Source of the DNA: Halocafeteria seosinensis
Taxonomy: Eukaryota; Sar; Bigyra; Bicosoecida
Assembly (NCBI GenBank): GCA_001687465.1
Contig: LVLI01000118.1
Span: 103,203 to 167,202, forward strand
DNA: 64,000 nucleotides
Direction of reading: 5' to 3'
The translations under genes were made by a program, and so were the position numbers. Shown here one piece after another: positions 24,530 through 36,464 of this stretch. Numbering within the stretch: the first letter of the stretch is position 1; each line of letters opens with the position of its first letter. The notes under the pieces are model-generated. The model did not search any database. It worked only from the letters and a program-made list of their open reading frames with translations, and had not been told where the DNA came from.

Positions 24530-26447
24530 TTATGCAGAAGAACTACCCTGGTTGACCAAATTTAGCCGGCTCAATTCAGCAATGATACCTTGGATGTCAC
24601 TTCGTTGGACAGCATTCAATCCGAGACTGCTGGCCACTTGATCCTTTACGGCCTCATCTCCGTCACGCGGGCTGCGTTCAAGAAGCGCTTCATAAGCTCG
24701 ACGGAGCAATACAACAGAGGCACCAGCAATGCAGTCAAACGGGGCAGCATAGTCGGCGTTAAGCATGCTGACCGACGCTGCTCCTTTAATTAGCTCCATG
24801 ACAACCCCCGCAGAAGAGGACTCAACAGCGTAATGCAACGGTGTTTTGAGGGACTGCTCATCAACTACATCAGGTGACGCCCCCAGCTCCAACAGAGCAG
24901 CGGTTGCCAAAGGTTGGTTGTCCATCGCAGTAAAATGTAGCGGGGTTGTGCCTGCCTGTATGCGACCAACTTCCCTCGCTAATTTGAAATTGACGTCCGC
25001 TCCCCCTTTTGCGAGGAATCGTATTGTTGCAACATCTCCAGTTGCCGATGCTTTCATAATTGGTGGATACCCGTACCTATCCGTAGCATCAACAGAGGCA
25101 CCACTTTCAATGAGAACTTTCAGCGTCTCAAGTTGATGGGTTCCCAGTTTCCCGCGATGATTTTGCAAAAGATCAAGGATAATGTTACAAAGAGACTCAT
25201 TAAAGTCGATTTCTCCGGACTTTACCAGTTGTCTAATTATGCTTGTGCTGTGTTCGTCCGACGAGCTTGCTACCGCTTTGGTAAGGAGACTTTCGCGTTG
25301 CTCCCGACTTAGCGCAGATGCCGATTGGTCCAGGAATTCTGTTAGAACACCCCAAAGTTCCTCGTCAATAGCTTGCTGATAAAGAGGAGAACGCCCACTA
25401 GCCTGGTATGCGAACATATCCGCACCAGCTTTTATCAGCTTCTTGGCGGCTTCTGAGTTCTTAGTTCGTATTGCCCTTTCCAATGCCCCTGGGCTTTTGC
25501 TCGCGTCGATTCCCCTGTCAATGAGGATGTTGAACATCGTGGTGCTATCGCAGCTCAATGAGTTTTCCCGCGAATAGTTGTCCAGGGAGAGAGCAGTCGT
25601 GAGTGGATCGGTGTCCCACTGATGGTACTCTTCGGTTGCTTGCACCGTAGTGTCTATTCCAGCTGCCAACAAATACACAACCAACTCTTTGTTTCCACTG
25701 TAAACCGCGTTTGTTAATACAGTTGAATCGGACGTAGCTCGATTCATATTGGCTCCTGCCTCAACTAGACTCTTGGTTGCGCTGTCCTGGCCATATTGTG
25801 CTGCAAGTAGCAGGGGAGTGATTCCTGCCTTATTCTTGGGGTCCGCATTAGCTCCTGCTCCTAACAGAACCGACACAATTCCGCTCCTATCAATACACGG
25901 GCTCCATGTTTTCGCATGGGAAACAGCAAAATGAAGGGCGGTATTTCCCTTTACAGTGTCAACAGCATCCAAGCTGCCACCTGCAAAAGCCCCTAGCAGC
26001 TTCTTGAAGAGAGCGGCATCGGCGATGAGCGACTCCGCGGCAAGGTGAAGAGCAGTCTTTCCCTCACCGTCCCGGGTCGACCCAGATGCATTCATCGAGA
26101 GCAATTTGTCAACAATTTGCTCCAGAGCATTCTTTGACTCTAGATCCGTTTGCGATATACCCTTGGCAGCCCTAAGTGCCGCATGAAGTGGAGGAGTAGA
26201 GCCATCCTGTGAGAAACGTAAAAATTCCGCTGGGTTAAGTGTGTGAATCGACTACCTACAGTAGTTGGCAGTCTATTCTTACGTCAGGGTCTCGCGGGCC
26301 TGCTCCATCGCGAAGTGCATCAACCACACCTTCGACGAACAAGCTCCGGCATGCATCACAGAGACGGACTGTCTCAGCAGAAGGTTTATCCATTAGCAAA
26401 GATATATAGGGGTCAAAGAGCAGTGTGTAGCTCTCCAGGAAAGACAC
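24530..26447 (-). CDS. ankyrin-repeat protein
   Basis: Two exons, complement(24530..26206, 26283..26447), with phase 0 GTAAGA/CTCACAG sites, about 613 residues. From the second exon on it is a near-continuous ankyrin array of roughly ten or more repeats, beginning DGSTPPLHAALRAA. Clear units include GKTALHLAAESL, NTALHFAVSHAKT, AGITPLLLAAQYGQD, YGYPPIMKASATGD, GTTPLHFTAMDNQP and LKTPLHYAVESS. The N-terminal 55 residues carry no recognised domain. The first in-frame codon given is GTG, and the frame is open upstream, so an additional 5' exon is likely or the start is the Met about 18 codons in. Ankyrin arrays mediate protein binding; no partner can be inferred. Confidence 0.75.
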
Positions 26448-26738
26448 TTCAGGTTTAGTTCGTCTTTCACTTAAAAGATCATTCCATCTTTTTATTTCTG
26501 TGGACGGGACTCACTCTTTTAATCAATGTAGACACTTAATGTACTTATTAGTTTTGCTACAATCTTCGAAACACCTTGTGAAGCTTCTATGAGAAATCCG
26601 CTCCGCATTGGCCTTGACTCACACGTTCGCGAAATCGCTCCTGATCTGGCCTCGGGTGGCTTCAGCGCTACAGATTGCGTTGTGCAACATCTTTCGAGTG
26701 TATAGGAGCGAGTTACCTTTACGCTAAAGCCAAAGGGA

Positions 26739-27992
26739 TCAAGAGTCAGGCACGGTCACTATGTACGCAGTAAGATGCAGGTACAGCGACTTCTTGGAAT
26801 GGAGATTGATCTTTTTCCGATACACATCCGTCGGTTTTTGATAACTGCAACAAGAACAGGGAGAAGCTTCTCAAAGAGCATGAATTATCCGCATCTTAAA
26901 TGAGACCAAACTCATCGACTTACATCTCCAGAGCTAGCGGCCCACCCTCGGGCAGGACTTCATCCATTTCCATAAAACTCCAGCACCTTACAGAAACGTA
27001 TTTCTTCTTCCTTTTGTAGTGTTTGAATTCAAAAAACACGGCACAATTCTTTTCGACTAACCGATCTAGAGGAGTCTGTATATATACACGGGCGTCGAAA
27101 CTGACATGTCGACGTTCTTTGAGATCAGCAATATCAGTGTTTTGTGGTGGTTCCGTCAGCACACCTCGACTGTCGGCAACGCTCACGGTAATCATTGGCT
27201 CTTGATAAATTTCAGCATCTTTTAGACCTATTTTATGGATATCTATCACCAGATACTGTTCACCTGCTTTTGCCTCCGCAGGTAGATTGGCGAGATGTTT
27301 GTCTAACAGTTCTCGAGGACCCAACTCGTCGGCTCTGTCGGGGGCGTCGCTTTTTCTAATGCCAATTTTATCGTGCGTTTTTCCACCTTCCTCCTTCAGA
27401 GTTTCTGCAGCTCTCCTCCTGTAGGCAGCTCGAACTTCGCGTTCGTCCGGTATTCCTAATTCCGAGTTGGTTGCCCCCCACTGTTTATTGCTGAGATCCA
27501 CAGGGAATGATGTATATTCATCCACTAGGCGTGTTGCATACTTTCGTATCTGAGATAAAGTAGATGCTATTTCTTCCATGGAGGGACCCGATTCTGCTCC
27601 TCCCGTTTCGGACGTTAATCGGTACTTCCTCGCCGATAGACACTTCCTGAGTTTCGAGAAGAATGCCTGAAAGCATTAACGCCATTCTACAGTACAACCG
27701 AATACCAAACTCCATCAGCCATTGAATTCGAGTCTGCTTACTTTCTCTGGAAGCTCTATAGAGGGACTCTCTAGTATCTCATTCACGATTCGTATGGCCC
27801 TGCAGTGGTATCCATAACAAACACATGCACATCCCATAGGCACCACCATTCTCTCACGTACTTATCATACGCATCCGAAGCCTCCACTATCTGGCCCCAC
27901 TCGTCTGTTCGTAAGCTTTCATTCATCTCATCGAGAAGATCTGTGATAAGATTGCCCCCGGCTGAAGCAGCGGCCGTGGTGCTAGCTGCCAT
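26739..27992 (-). CDS. AIDA: AIDA homologue (axin interactor, dorsalization-associated type)
   Basis: Four exons, complement(26739..26844, 26924..27666, 27742..27799, 27862..27992), 345 residues. The last exon is only 106 nt and completes the C2 domain with YQKPTDVYRKKINL and SKKSLYLHLTAY. Sites are GTACGT, GTAAGC and GTAAGT donors and CTGCAG, TTTCAG and TTGCAG acceptors, all in phase. The N-terminus (WGQIVEASDAYDK) matches the AIDA helical domain. The C-terminus (IHKIGLKDAEIYQEPMITVS, AVFFEFKHYKRKKKY, FMEMDEV) matches the AIDA C2 domain thought to bind membranes. In animals AIDA acts in Axin/JNK signalling and ER-associated degradation; the protist role is unknown. It is slightly longer than the ~306-residue vertebrate protein. 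Confidence 0.85.
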
Positions 27993-28158
27993 GATATCAA
28001 GCTAGATAGGTAACGTATGATGAAGAATTGTTGCTCCTCCCATTTATTTATTTATTAGCAGCTATTAAGTAACAATACGACAATGGAGCAGAAATCTATA
28101 ATTTATCGAGTATGTACTGCCTCGTGTATACGAGTTTGAAGTCTTGCCATATCTACCA

Positions 28159-28476
28159 ATGTTGCGTGGTACACAGAGTCTTCTCAAGGAACGACTGCTC
28201 GCCTTGCTGAATCAAGACATCGAGCAGAAAGCATCAGTTCAGACGGGACGGACTCAGAGGCGACGATTTGGAGGAAAATTGATCGTACTCGAAACAGAAG
28301 CCATCCACGCATTGGAGAGCTACCTGCCTCGAATTCTCGACAGACTCATGAAGGAAGCTCTTCGCTATAGGAGAGCAGTGTCGTATGTATTGATAAAAAC
28401 ACTCCTTCCCAACCTACGATTAGCACCAATTCTAGCGTGGTACTTCGCAGAGGCACAAAAACTCATGGCAAATTAG
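28159..28476 (+). CDS. small basic helical protein, unidentified
   Basis: An ATG-initiated frame of about 105 codons in the gap between two minus-strand genes, divergent from AIDA by about 170 bp. It is rich in Leu, Arg and Lys with several amphipathic stretches (LETEAIHALESYLPRILDRL). The pattern is faintly reminiscent of a histone-fold protein, but I would not claim that. A second frame overlaps its 3' end (28437-28784) and could be a downstream exon or chance. Confidence 0.35.
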   Translation: MLRGTQSLLKERLLALLNQDIEQKASVQTGRTQRRRFGGKLIVLETEAIHALESYLPRILDRLMKEALRYRRAVSYVLIKTLLPNLRLAPILAWYFAEAQKLMAN

Positions 28477-28790
28477 AGCCAGAGTGTGTTAACGTGGCAG
28501 CAACCATATTACATAGCGGTAGAAAATGTATTCGGAGAATTCACACGCGGAAAGGATACAAACGGGAAAGAGGAACGGAATACATTCACAGACAATTAGA
28601 AACATACAGTGAATCCCAACCCTCCAGTGTCATGCATGCAAAGACTCGAAGAATAGACGGTGACATTCATCCAGCATTCCTAGATTACCCAACCCAGGAC
28701 GACACAGGCAACTGTTCCGAAGGTCTAAAGTCGCAAGAAGCCAGACACATTGTACATGAACAATTTCTACGTGGGGATAAATAACGTTCG

Positions 28791-31700
28791 CTAGGTTTCC
28801 TCTCCCGAATCAGCTGGTTGCTGCTCTGACTGCTCTTGTTTTCTCCAGCTTCTGGGGGTGTAAAGCATGGCAGAAGAGCGATCCTCCTCTTTGTCGGAAG
28901 CAGAACTGCTTTTCCTCGCAGTGTTATGGGACGTCATCTCTTCCGCTTCGGCGTCATCTTCACGTGCCCTCAGTAGCATCTGGTGTACCCGGTGTCTAAG
29001 AGAGCTGATCTTGGAGTACGAAATATCGTAAGAAGCTGCACGGTGGCGGATTCGTCGGAAAGCTTGGAGCCATATTCTGTACGGCTGTTTTAACGCTGTT
29101 TGCGAAGTCAGGGTACTAGGGTCGAACTCTTGAGAAGCAGTCGTTTCCAATATGGCCACAGGTAATTTTGTGGCCAGGTACTGAATTGAATTCATGAAAT
29201 CACGAGACAACAGTTCAGCCGTTGCTTCAGAGAGTATGGCCAACGCGGTTCCATGAACGGCAGGCCATCCCACAACAATCCACCAGTCCCATATCAGGGT
29301 TGCGATTGACATGGGGAACGTCGCCAAGCTACTAAATTGAGTCATGAACCATCTACTTGCGCCGTACATATCCGGGGATATTTCGTACTTCATGAAATGG
29401 TCGTGTAGATGGGGCAACCTTGATTGACGCAGGTACTTATGAATTTCGAAGTGCTCCTCAAGCCCCTCAAGGTCCGAAGAGAACAAGGACTGTAAGTTGT
29501 AATCCTTGTCATGCATTAGCCACGCTAGCAGGTGAAAGGATAAAGTCTCATCACCTTCGAACACCCTCAACAGCATTGCGGCGATATAGTTCATCCCCTG
29601 ACAGTATGATATCGATGGGTCCCAAACTGCATAGGCAAGTAATACATTCCTCAAGCTCTTGCGGAGACGGATAACCTCGGGTGCGGCACCAGTGTCCAAC
29701 GGACGACTATCTCTTCCCAAGTCTTTCGATGGCCCACCGCCCTTCCGGGACGCACAAACGGAGTCCATCAACGTCTCAACATCATAGTCAACGCTTTCAG
29801 ACTCAACTTGGCTTTTACCCCTCTCTACATGCGACTCAATTTCATCAATGGCGTGCTCGGCAAGATCACCGAATGTTCGATCCACATCAGTGGTTATTTG
29901 TATTTGTGGACAGCACTTCTGCTCCACAAATGTTCTAACGTTGCTTTCTAACTTCTTCTCACTTCCTGTTGCTGTTACATAGTCGGACAGCCAAGGAGGA
30001 AGTGGCAGGCATATACCGGCACATCCATTGATCCATTTAGGCAGTTCGTAAGTGTCGGCGTTCATGTTCGCAGCCCACTGATCCCGATAAATGCCACTGA
30101 CAGTCTCTGCCACTTCCTTCAAGGACGTTTGGGCTTCGACGGTACATCTCTCTAGGTCGTTCCGGTAAGACGCGAGTGTATCCTTCGTCTTCTTAATCTG
30201 GTCTTGCAATCTGTTCCATTTTTCAGTTGCTTCAGGGGACAAAGTAAATCCTTGGCTGGTCATCTCCTTTGCTTTTAGGTTGACACTCCCGCTACTCCGA
30301 GATCGAGTAATACTGTTAAGGTCTTCACAGTTATTCCCATTTGCCACACCACTGGCCTTATCATTGTCGTCTGCGAAAGCGTCGGCGACTTCTTCCGAGC
30401 TAGATCCTTTTCTGTGAAACTGCTTCTTACGCAATTTCGAGGAAACATGCTTTAAAGCACTTTTGAATTTAGAACGACCCTTAGCAGAAAGTTCCTTTTT
30501 CGATTTATCATCAGCCGATGCTTTTGAGCTCGCGGCGACAGCTGCCTCGGCAGCGGCCACCATGTCATTCCCAGCCGAACCGGAAGAGCGCCCAAGACCT
30601 CCACCGTACACTCGACTGGATGAAGCAAAGAGCATCCTATCATTGGGTGTCTGAGGAGTAGCATCAGGTTTAGGTGGCTTGCTCCTTGGGCCTTTGGAAT
30701 TTCCACTACGTCCCAATATACTGTGAAGTATAGCAGCCTCTTCCTTCTCCAATTCGACCAGGGAATGACCCGCAGAATCAATCTCAGCTCGGAGATGCTC
30801 CATTCGCGCTTGTTTCTGCGCACTGATTAGACATTGTTCGTATACACATCCAGGAGCTCCAGCTGAACTAACTTCATCTACTTCTTTCTGAATAGATTTG
30901 AGGGATGGTATGTTACGCCACCTGACTAATATTTGGGTGGAATGCAAGACGTCACACTTTGGGCTCTTGACATTCATGGTCTTCATTTCGGGCTCAGGGT
31001 AACTTAACGAAGTATTCCTCGCAGGTCGCGGACACGAAGCAGCGTCGCCCAGCTCGCTCTTTATAGCAGCGGAATGAGGTGCTTTCGCAGGCCGTCCAGA
31101 GTTTGCCATCATAATCCATAAAATTTGACGGAAACTTTGGGGGACTTCCGCTTCTGACACCAGCGTTTCCCAAAGCAAAACATCATCACGCAAAGGTAGC
31201 AGATGCCAGCAGGAACATACACGCATCATTCCAATGATCTCGTCCACCCGCAAATACGTACACACCTTACTCAACAGTACATGATCATAAAGTGGGTGTA
31301 AAGTGCCCCTACACCGTAGGACCCGCTTCAGTGATCGTCTTTGATTGATTCGAAGCCGCGTAGTACTGGTCTGTCTGCCACCTCCATCTTGAGCCACAAC
31401 AGCACTAAGGGTGTGGTCTCCTCTAAATCTAATTTGTCGAGATCGACTTGCCGATGTCCCCTGTAGCAGCGACTTATTTTCGGATACTCCCTGGACTCCA
31501 CTTGTTTCAGCGACAGTAGAAGTCTGCGTTGCTGAAGCACCTTTCCTGAGACCACGAATAGTTTTCTCAAGCTCCTGAAATTGTTTTATCAAAGAAACAT
31601 GTAAATACAGTAATTAGCGGAAAGCGATTTCCCAAGTAGTTCAACGCTTACTTCGTTCTTCTCCTGGAGGTTGGCCAAAGATACCTTCGCTTGTACTAGT

Positions 31701-32089
31701 TCATCCGCCAGACTGTCAGAGTGGTTATTCTGTTCATGAATGCATCGATTGTCGACCATGGATGCCTTCTTCCTTTCCCGGTGGACAGAGTGTTTCACAA
31801 ACTCGTCACTATCGCCATCAGCACTTCCAGTAGAAGAAAACGAGGTTCCTGGTCCGGAATCATACCCGGAAGATTGAATGTTTAGTTGTGCAATGCGCTC
31901 CGTGGCGCTAGTGACGCTTGTTGTCGCCGTTCCGACAGCTGTATCCGGATTGCTGGCCGACGTAGATGACGATCTTGTGTACTGGGCTACATCATCTGAA
32001 TGGCGCGTTTCCCCGCTGAAGGACACTCTACTTGTATTCTCCTCCTCCACTTGCTTGTCCGAGCGCACCTGTTCTTGCATCTCCCTCAA
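28791..32089 (-). CDS. TBC-domain Rab GTPase-activating protein with F-box-like region
   Basis: Two exons, complement(28791..31574, 31652..32089), phase 0 (GTAAGC/TTTCAG), about 1,073 residues. The N-terminal 230 residues are Ser/Thr-rich with a short coiled coil (ELVQAKVSLANLQEKN). Residues about 240-285 look like an F-box (LLSKVCTYLRVDEIIGMMRV, then a Trp-containing helix). Next comes a long basic/Ser-rich region with a coiled coil, then the TBC domain at about 690-960. The TBC domain has both catalytic fingers: Arg in TDVDRTFGD and Gln in SYCQGMNYIAA. SPDMYGASRWFMTQFSSL and IWDWWIVVGW complete it. The protein should accelerate GTP hydrolysis on a Rab. An F-box would link it to SCF ubiquitin ligase; that part is less certain. 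Confidence 0.8.
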
Positions 32090-32624
32090 CCATGAGCGCG
32101 TCCTAACGTGTCCTCAACAGCCTTGCGGCGCATTGGTGTCTAGGACTACCCCTTGCTAACTCATATACACTTAGGATTTCGAATCATTTTCGTTTAATAA
32201 CTTTGATTATTAAAGTTTGATACACCGTGATTTGGTGGCCTTTTGCACAACCGGACAAACTTTTCGCACCCTTGAACATCAGCTAAACGGGAGGCGGCTG
32301 CTGTAGAAAGGCGCTCCTAGTGTCCTGGATGAGGTATCTTGTATACGATTGTCGATTTTATCGAAAGGAGTACTTTCTTCTCTACCGTTGACCGAGGACT
32401 GTGGTAAATAGTACGAAGAATTGACACGAAATGAAGAAATACGATGTCTTAGTCTAGCAGCACCATATGCCGAGTGAGCGACAATTTAGGCCTATTGCAC
32501 GCGTCGCTGAACGGAACCTCGATATTCAGTTCGTCACATAAAAGGAATAAGGTCTCTGGAGGTCGTTTCAATCCAAGGAATACCTCGAGGAGAGGTTGCA
32601 AAGTTCGCTCGACCCCCCGGAACA

Positions 32625-34331
32625 ATGCAGCGCTATACAGTACAACGACAACTGGGAGATGGCGCTTACGGGCGCGTTGTATGTGCCAAGGATAACGAAA
32701 CAGGTGAACTAGTGGCCATTAAGGGTATTAAGAAGAGGATTGAACGATGGAATGAGGCGCTGGGACTGCGTGAAGTGAAAGCTTTAACGACGATAAAGAA
32801 ACACCCCAACATTGTCAGGCTAAAGCAACTGATTCATGAGAATCAAATGGTGTATTTTGTGTTTGAATATTGCGAAAGTAATCTTTTAGAGGTACGTGTG
32901 CACATAAATGTTTAGGGTGGAGTCCTACGTATGAGCCTCCGAACGTTCGTCAACTCCACCTGGCCTGTGGTCTTCATTCATATCCCGCAGGTCCAAAGGA
33001 AATTCGGACGATTGCCAGAGCCCGTTATACGTAACATTGCTAAACAAATTTTACAAGGATTGAGTCATATGCATAAGCACGGATTTTTTCACAGAGACAT
33101 CAAGCCGGAAAACCTTCTCGTTCGGGACTGCCCTTCGGAAGAAGCGTACAATGCTGCTACGGACAAGGCCGCAGTATTTCGAGATATGCAGATTAAAATA
33201 GCAGACTTTGGTCTAGCCAGAGAAATACGTTCCAGACCGCCATACACTGACTATGTTGCAACGAGATGGTACAGGGCACCTGAGCTTCTGCTGAGGAGCG
33301 GCCCTGGCCAATATAGTAGTGCTGTTGACCTTTGGGCGGTCGGATGTATCCTTGGAGAGTTATACGCAGGTAAACCGCTGGCTGCTGGCGCTACAGAAGC
33401 AAACCAATTCTTCAAATTGTGTATATTGCTTGGATCTCCGACGTCGCAAGAATGGCAACAGGGCATTAGATTGATTCATAATTCCGGTCTCGTGTTGCCG
33501 AGCCAGTCGGATAGTGAAGAATCTCTGGAGCACATGTGTGCCGACGCTCCGTCTGAGGCCGTCGCCTTGGTGCGCCTGTTATTGAACTGGAACCCTACCA
33601 GGCGACCAAATGCAGCAGCAGCTTTGAAGCACGCATATTTTCGCAGTACTGCGGCCCAGGATCTTTCCAGCCGTGGGGGAAGCGGCCGATCCAGTAACAG
33701 TCGAAGCCATAGCGGACGTGCTCTCCAGCACAGTCATAGCTTCAGCACCAGTAGCGAGAACAGTAAAGCAAAACAAGGCTGGTACAAAAAGGACTATAAG
33801 TCCTTTGACAGTAGCACCAGTGAGTCGCGAGCGTTAAATTCCTCGCAGATTAGCATGTCCACTTCCGTCCTTCCCGAGCACAACACGCATAAGCATGAAG
33901 ACACGGAGAATCGACCTTCTACTATTAATTCACCACTTCCACATGAAGTGGATAGCGTCATGGCGGAAGCGTTTGAGCTCATAGAAGCTGACGGAAACAG
34001 AGCAACGAAGTCCTCTGCCACGTCTGCTTCCTACACTTCTTCGTTTAACCGTCTCACGGCTTCAACAGTGCAGAACCCAGAGCACCAACCAGTATCATAC
34101 AGTACTTATTCAAGCGAAACAACGTCTGCTACAACGACTGGGGTAGGAACAAGCTCCAGCTACGCGGCTACCGCCACATCATCATACTCTGCAGCACCTG
34201 CAAGCACCACCTCAAACCAGTTTCCGAAGGCTCCCCTCTCACCCACGAATGGGCTGCAAGCTGATGCGTCGCTAGACGCTTCGGCATTTATGGAGCTTCT
34301 AAACGAACTAGAGCAAGAAAAATGCCAATAA
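32625..34331 (+). CDS. RCK-family (MAK/ICK-like) protein kinase
   Basis: Two exons, 32625..32891 and 32991..34331, phase 0 (GTACGT/CCGCAG), 535 residues. All kinase signatures are intact: GDGAYG, VAIKGIKKR, HRDIKPENLL, ADFGLARE, YTDYVATRWYRAPELL and LNWNPTRRPNAAAALKHAYF. The TDY activation motif, the glycine-loop context (YTVQRQLGDGAYG) and the GFFHRD segment are typical of MAK/ICK/MOK kinases rather than CDKs or MAPKs. These kinases regulate ciliary length, and fungal relatives act in meiosis. The C-terminal ~230 residues are Ser/Thr-rich and disordered, as in the family. It is divergent from the TBC gene across a 535-bp region. Confidence 0.85.
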
Positions 34332-34515
34332 TAATACACCCGTTTGAACACAATACGCGACGATGTCGTCCACGACACCCATCTTGAAGTTTCCAGCGAA
34401 CTACTACTTCTCAGTAACGTTGCAGACGGCATAAAGGGTACTATTCCAATGATTGGTAGTTTTTTAGTACTCAAGTCCGTCCATTTCCCGTGTCCCCTTG
34501 CAAATATTATGTAAA

Positions 34516-36374
34516 ATGCAGTTGAGCAAGCTATGGAAGTCTTTACGGCCCGTAACGAGCGTCACAAAATCGTCGGATGGTTTAGTGGAGTGTGCTCGTT
34601 TCGGGAGGATTAATCTCCAGGTGAACACGAGCGTGTGCCTTTTTCGACTGGGCGATACTGTCATTGATACTTGTGCTCCCAATCGATGGAATGATGGTGT
34701 GAAACAGTATTTGCAAAAAGCTGCCTCGGAGAATCAGGACTTACAACTTCGCCAGGTCCTGGTTACGCATCACCATGAAGGTACGCGGCGACGCGTTACT
34801 GGCATACAGCGGTGTTAGAGATGAGTACTGATGGTTTCTGTGCAGACCACGGAGGGAATGGCAAAGCCATTCGAGATGAGCTTGGACTTCCAGTGTATGC
34901 ACCGGCACGCACGATTCCATACTTACAAGGTACCTAGATGAACTGGAAGACTGGACAATTACTAACTCCGCTATATTTTTGAACGAGTGTTTTGCGCAGA
35001 GCAATTTTATGTACATCCGTATCGGAAATTCATTTGGGGAACTCCACAGCCGTATACACCTATGGTGCTCCCAGAAGAAGGAATCAAAGCGACAGTTATG
35101 GAAAATGGCGACGCGACTACTCTCTCTGTTGTGCCCGTGTATACTCCAGGCCATTCAGCAGACCACTACTGTTATTGGGTTCCAGGTAAGTGCCATTTGA
35201 GGCTACAAACTAACAGGAATATGCAGCTTAGTCTGACTAAGTGTTTGCGCGCAGAAAAGAAGTGGTTGTTCTCTGCAGACTTGTATGTCGCCTCCAAACA
35301 GACCACCGCACGATACGACGAGGATATCGTAGAGCAAATGCAAAGCATAGACAGCATTATAAAAAATTTAGACGTACAGACTGTGTTTTGCGCACACAAA
35401 GGAATCGTGGAGGAAAATGCTTCTTCGCTATTACAAACCAAGTACGTTTTCCTGGTATAGCTACTTGTAGGAAGTACTAATCGGTGAACCTTGACCGTGA
35501 CAATTGCAGGTACAATAACCTCCGGGATATGCAAAAAGAAGTGTCCCAGATTTACACAGATGACCCATCTCTTCAAACAAAGCCGGAAGATATAGCTAAG
35601 AGAGTGTTCGGCCATGAGGAGATTACCTGGCTTATCAGCCTGGGGCACTTCAGTAGAGTCCACTTGGTCAAACAACTGCTGGCGCCTTATGCTCCCTACA
35701 AACAAGCTCAAAAGCATATTGGTTCAATATCCCCAGAACATGCGTTGAGATATTTGGAGAGTGGCTCTATTCGCGGACCGGGGGCCGAACCTGCCACTTT
35801 ACTGTCGAATAGCTCGTGGTTGGAGAAACACCAGCTCCGAATAGATCATAATGCCACCGACAAAGATATGGCGACTACGCCTGGAATGGGAAATGACCGC
35901 CAAGATGATTCGACACGCTCGTCACATACACTTCGGAGGATGATGAGTTCCTCTCGAGTTCAAGCTACTGGGAGGCGAGCGAAAATGCTGACCGAGCTAA
36001 AGTCTCAGGGAGACGCAGCTCATTTTACTGTTCGGGATGCTGAACAGACAGTCCGTTCTGCTCATGCACAGCACGCTGTTTTCCCTCAAGAGCAACGCCA
36101 GCCAACCTGGGTTGCTAAACACTTTGGCGAGTCTAGTTCCCAGCAACGAGTCTTGATGCCGGATCTTAGTAGACAGACCCCAGTGGAGGCACTGATATCT
36201 ATGCGCAATCTCAAGCAGCATCAAAATCACATGAGGGAAGAAGCACTACAAGTTGCTCGCTCTGCTGCCGATGAAGGGGAATACGTCGCTGCCATTAGCC
36301 CCTCAAACGAGAACCAGAAGAAGCTTATAGAAGAGGGCAAGAAAACCAATTCCGGAGGAACCAGACGGACATAA
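34516..36374 (+). CDS. LACTB2-like metallo-beta-lactamase-fold hydrolase with C-terminal extension
   Basis: Five exons, 34516..34780, 34846..34929, 35000..35185, 35255..35441 and 35510..36374, 528 residues, all in phase. The metal-binding motif H85-x-H87-x-D89-H90 (THHHEDHGGN) is split across the first intron. TPGHSADH gives the next histidine, LFSADLYV the bridging aspartate and FCAHKG the last histidine. Layout and length of the first ~330 residues match LACTB2, a zinc-dependent RNA endonuclease in animal mitochondria, including a winged-helix-like end (FGHEEITWLISLGHFSRVHL). The final ~190 residues are polar and disordered and not part of the family. The substrate here is inferred only. 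Confidence 0.8.
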
Positions 36375-36464
36375 GAGTCTTTTTCAGGAATCATGTTGTG
36401 TTTTGATGAGAGGAGAGATATTGGCATTATAATCCCAAAGCAGATTGTGTATGAGCGCGGTAAT

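Noticed and set aside
28437-28784. Frame overlapping the end of the small gene at 28159
   Set aside because: Different frame, no convincing splice pair, no family resemblance.
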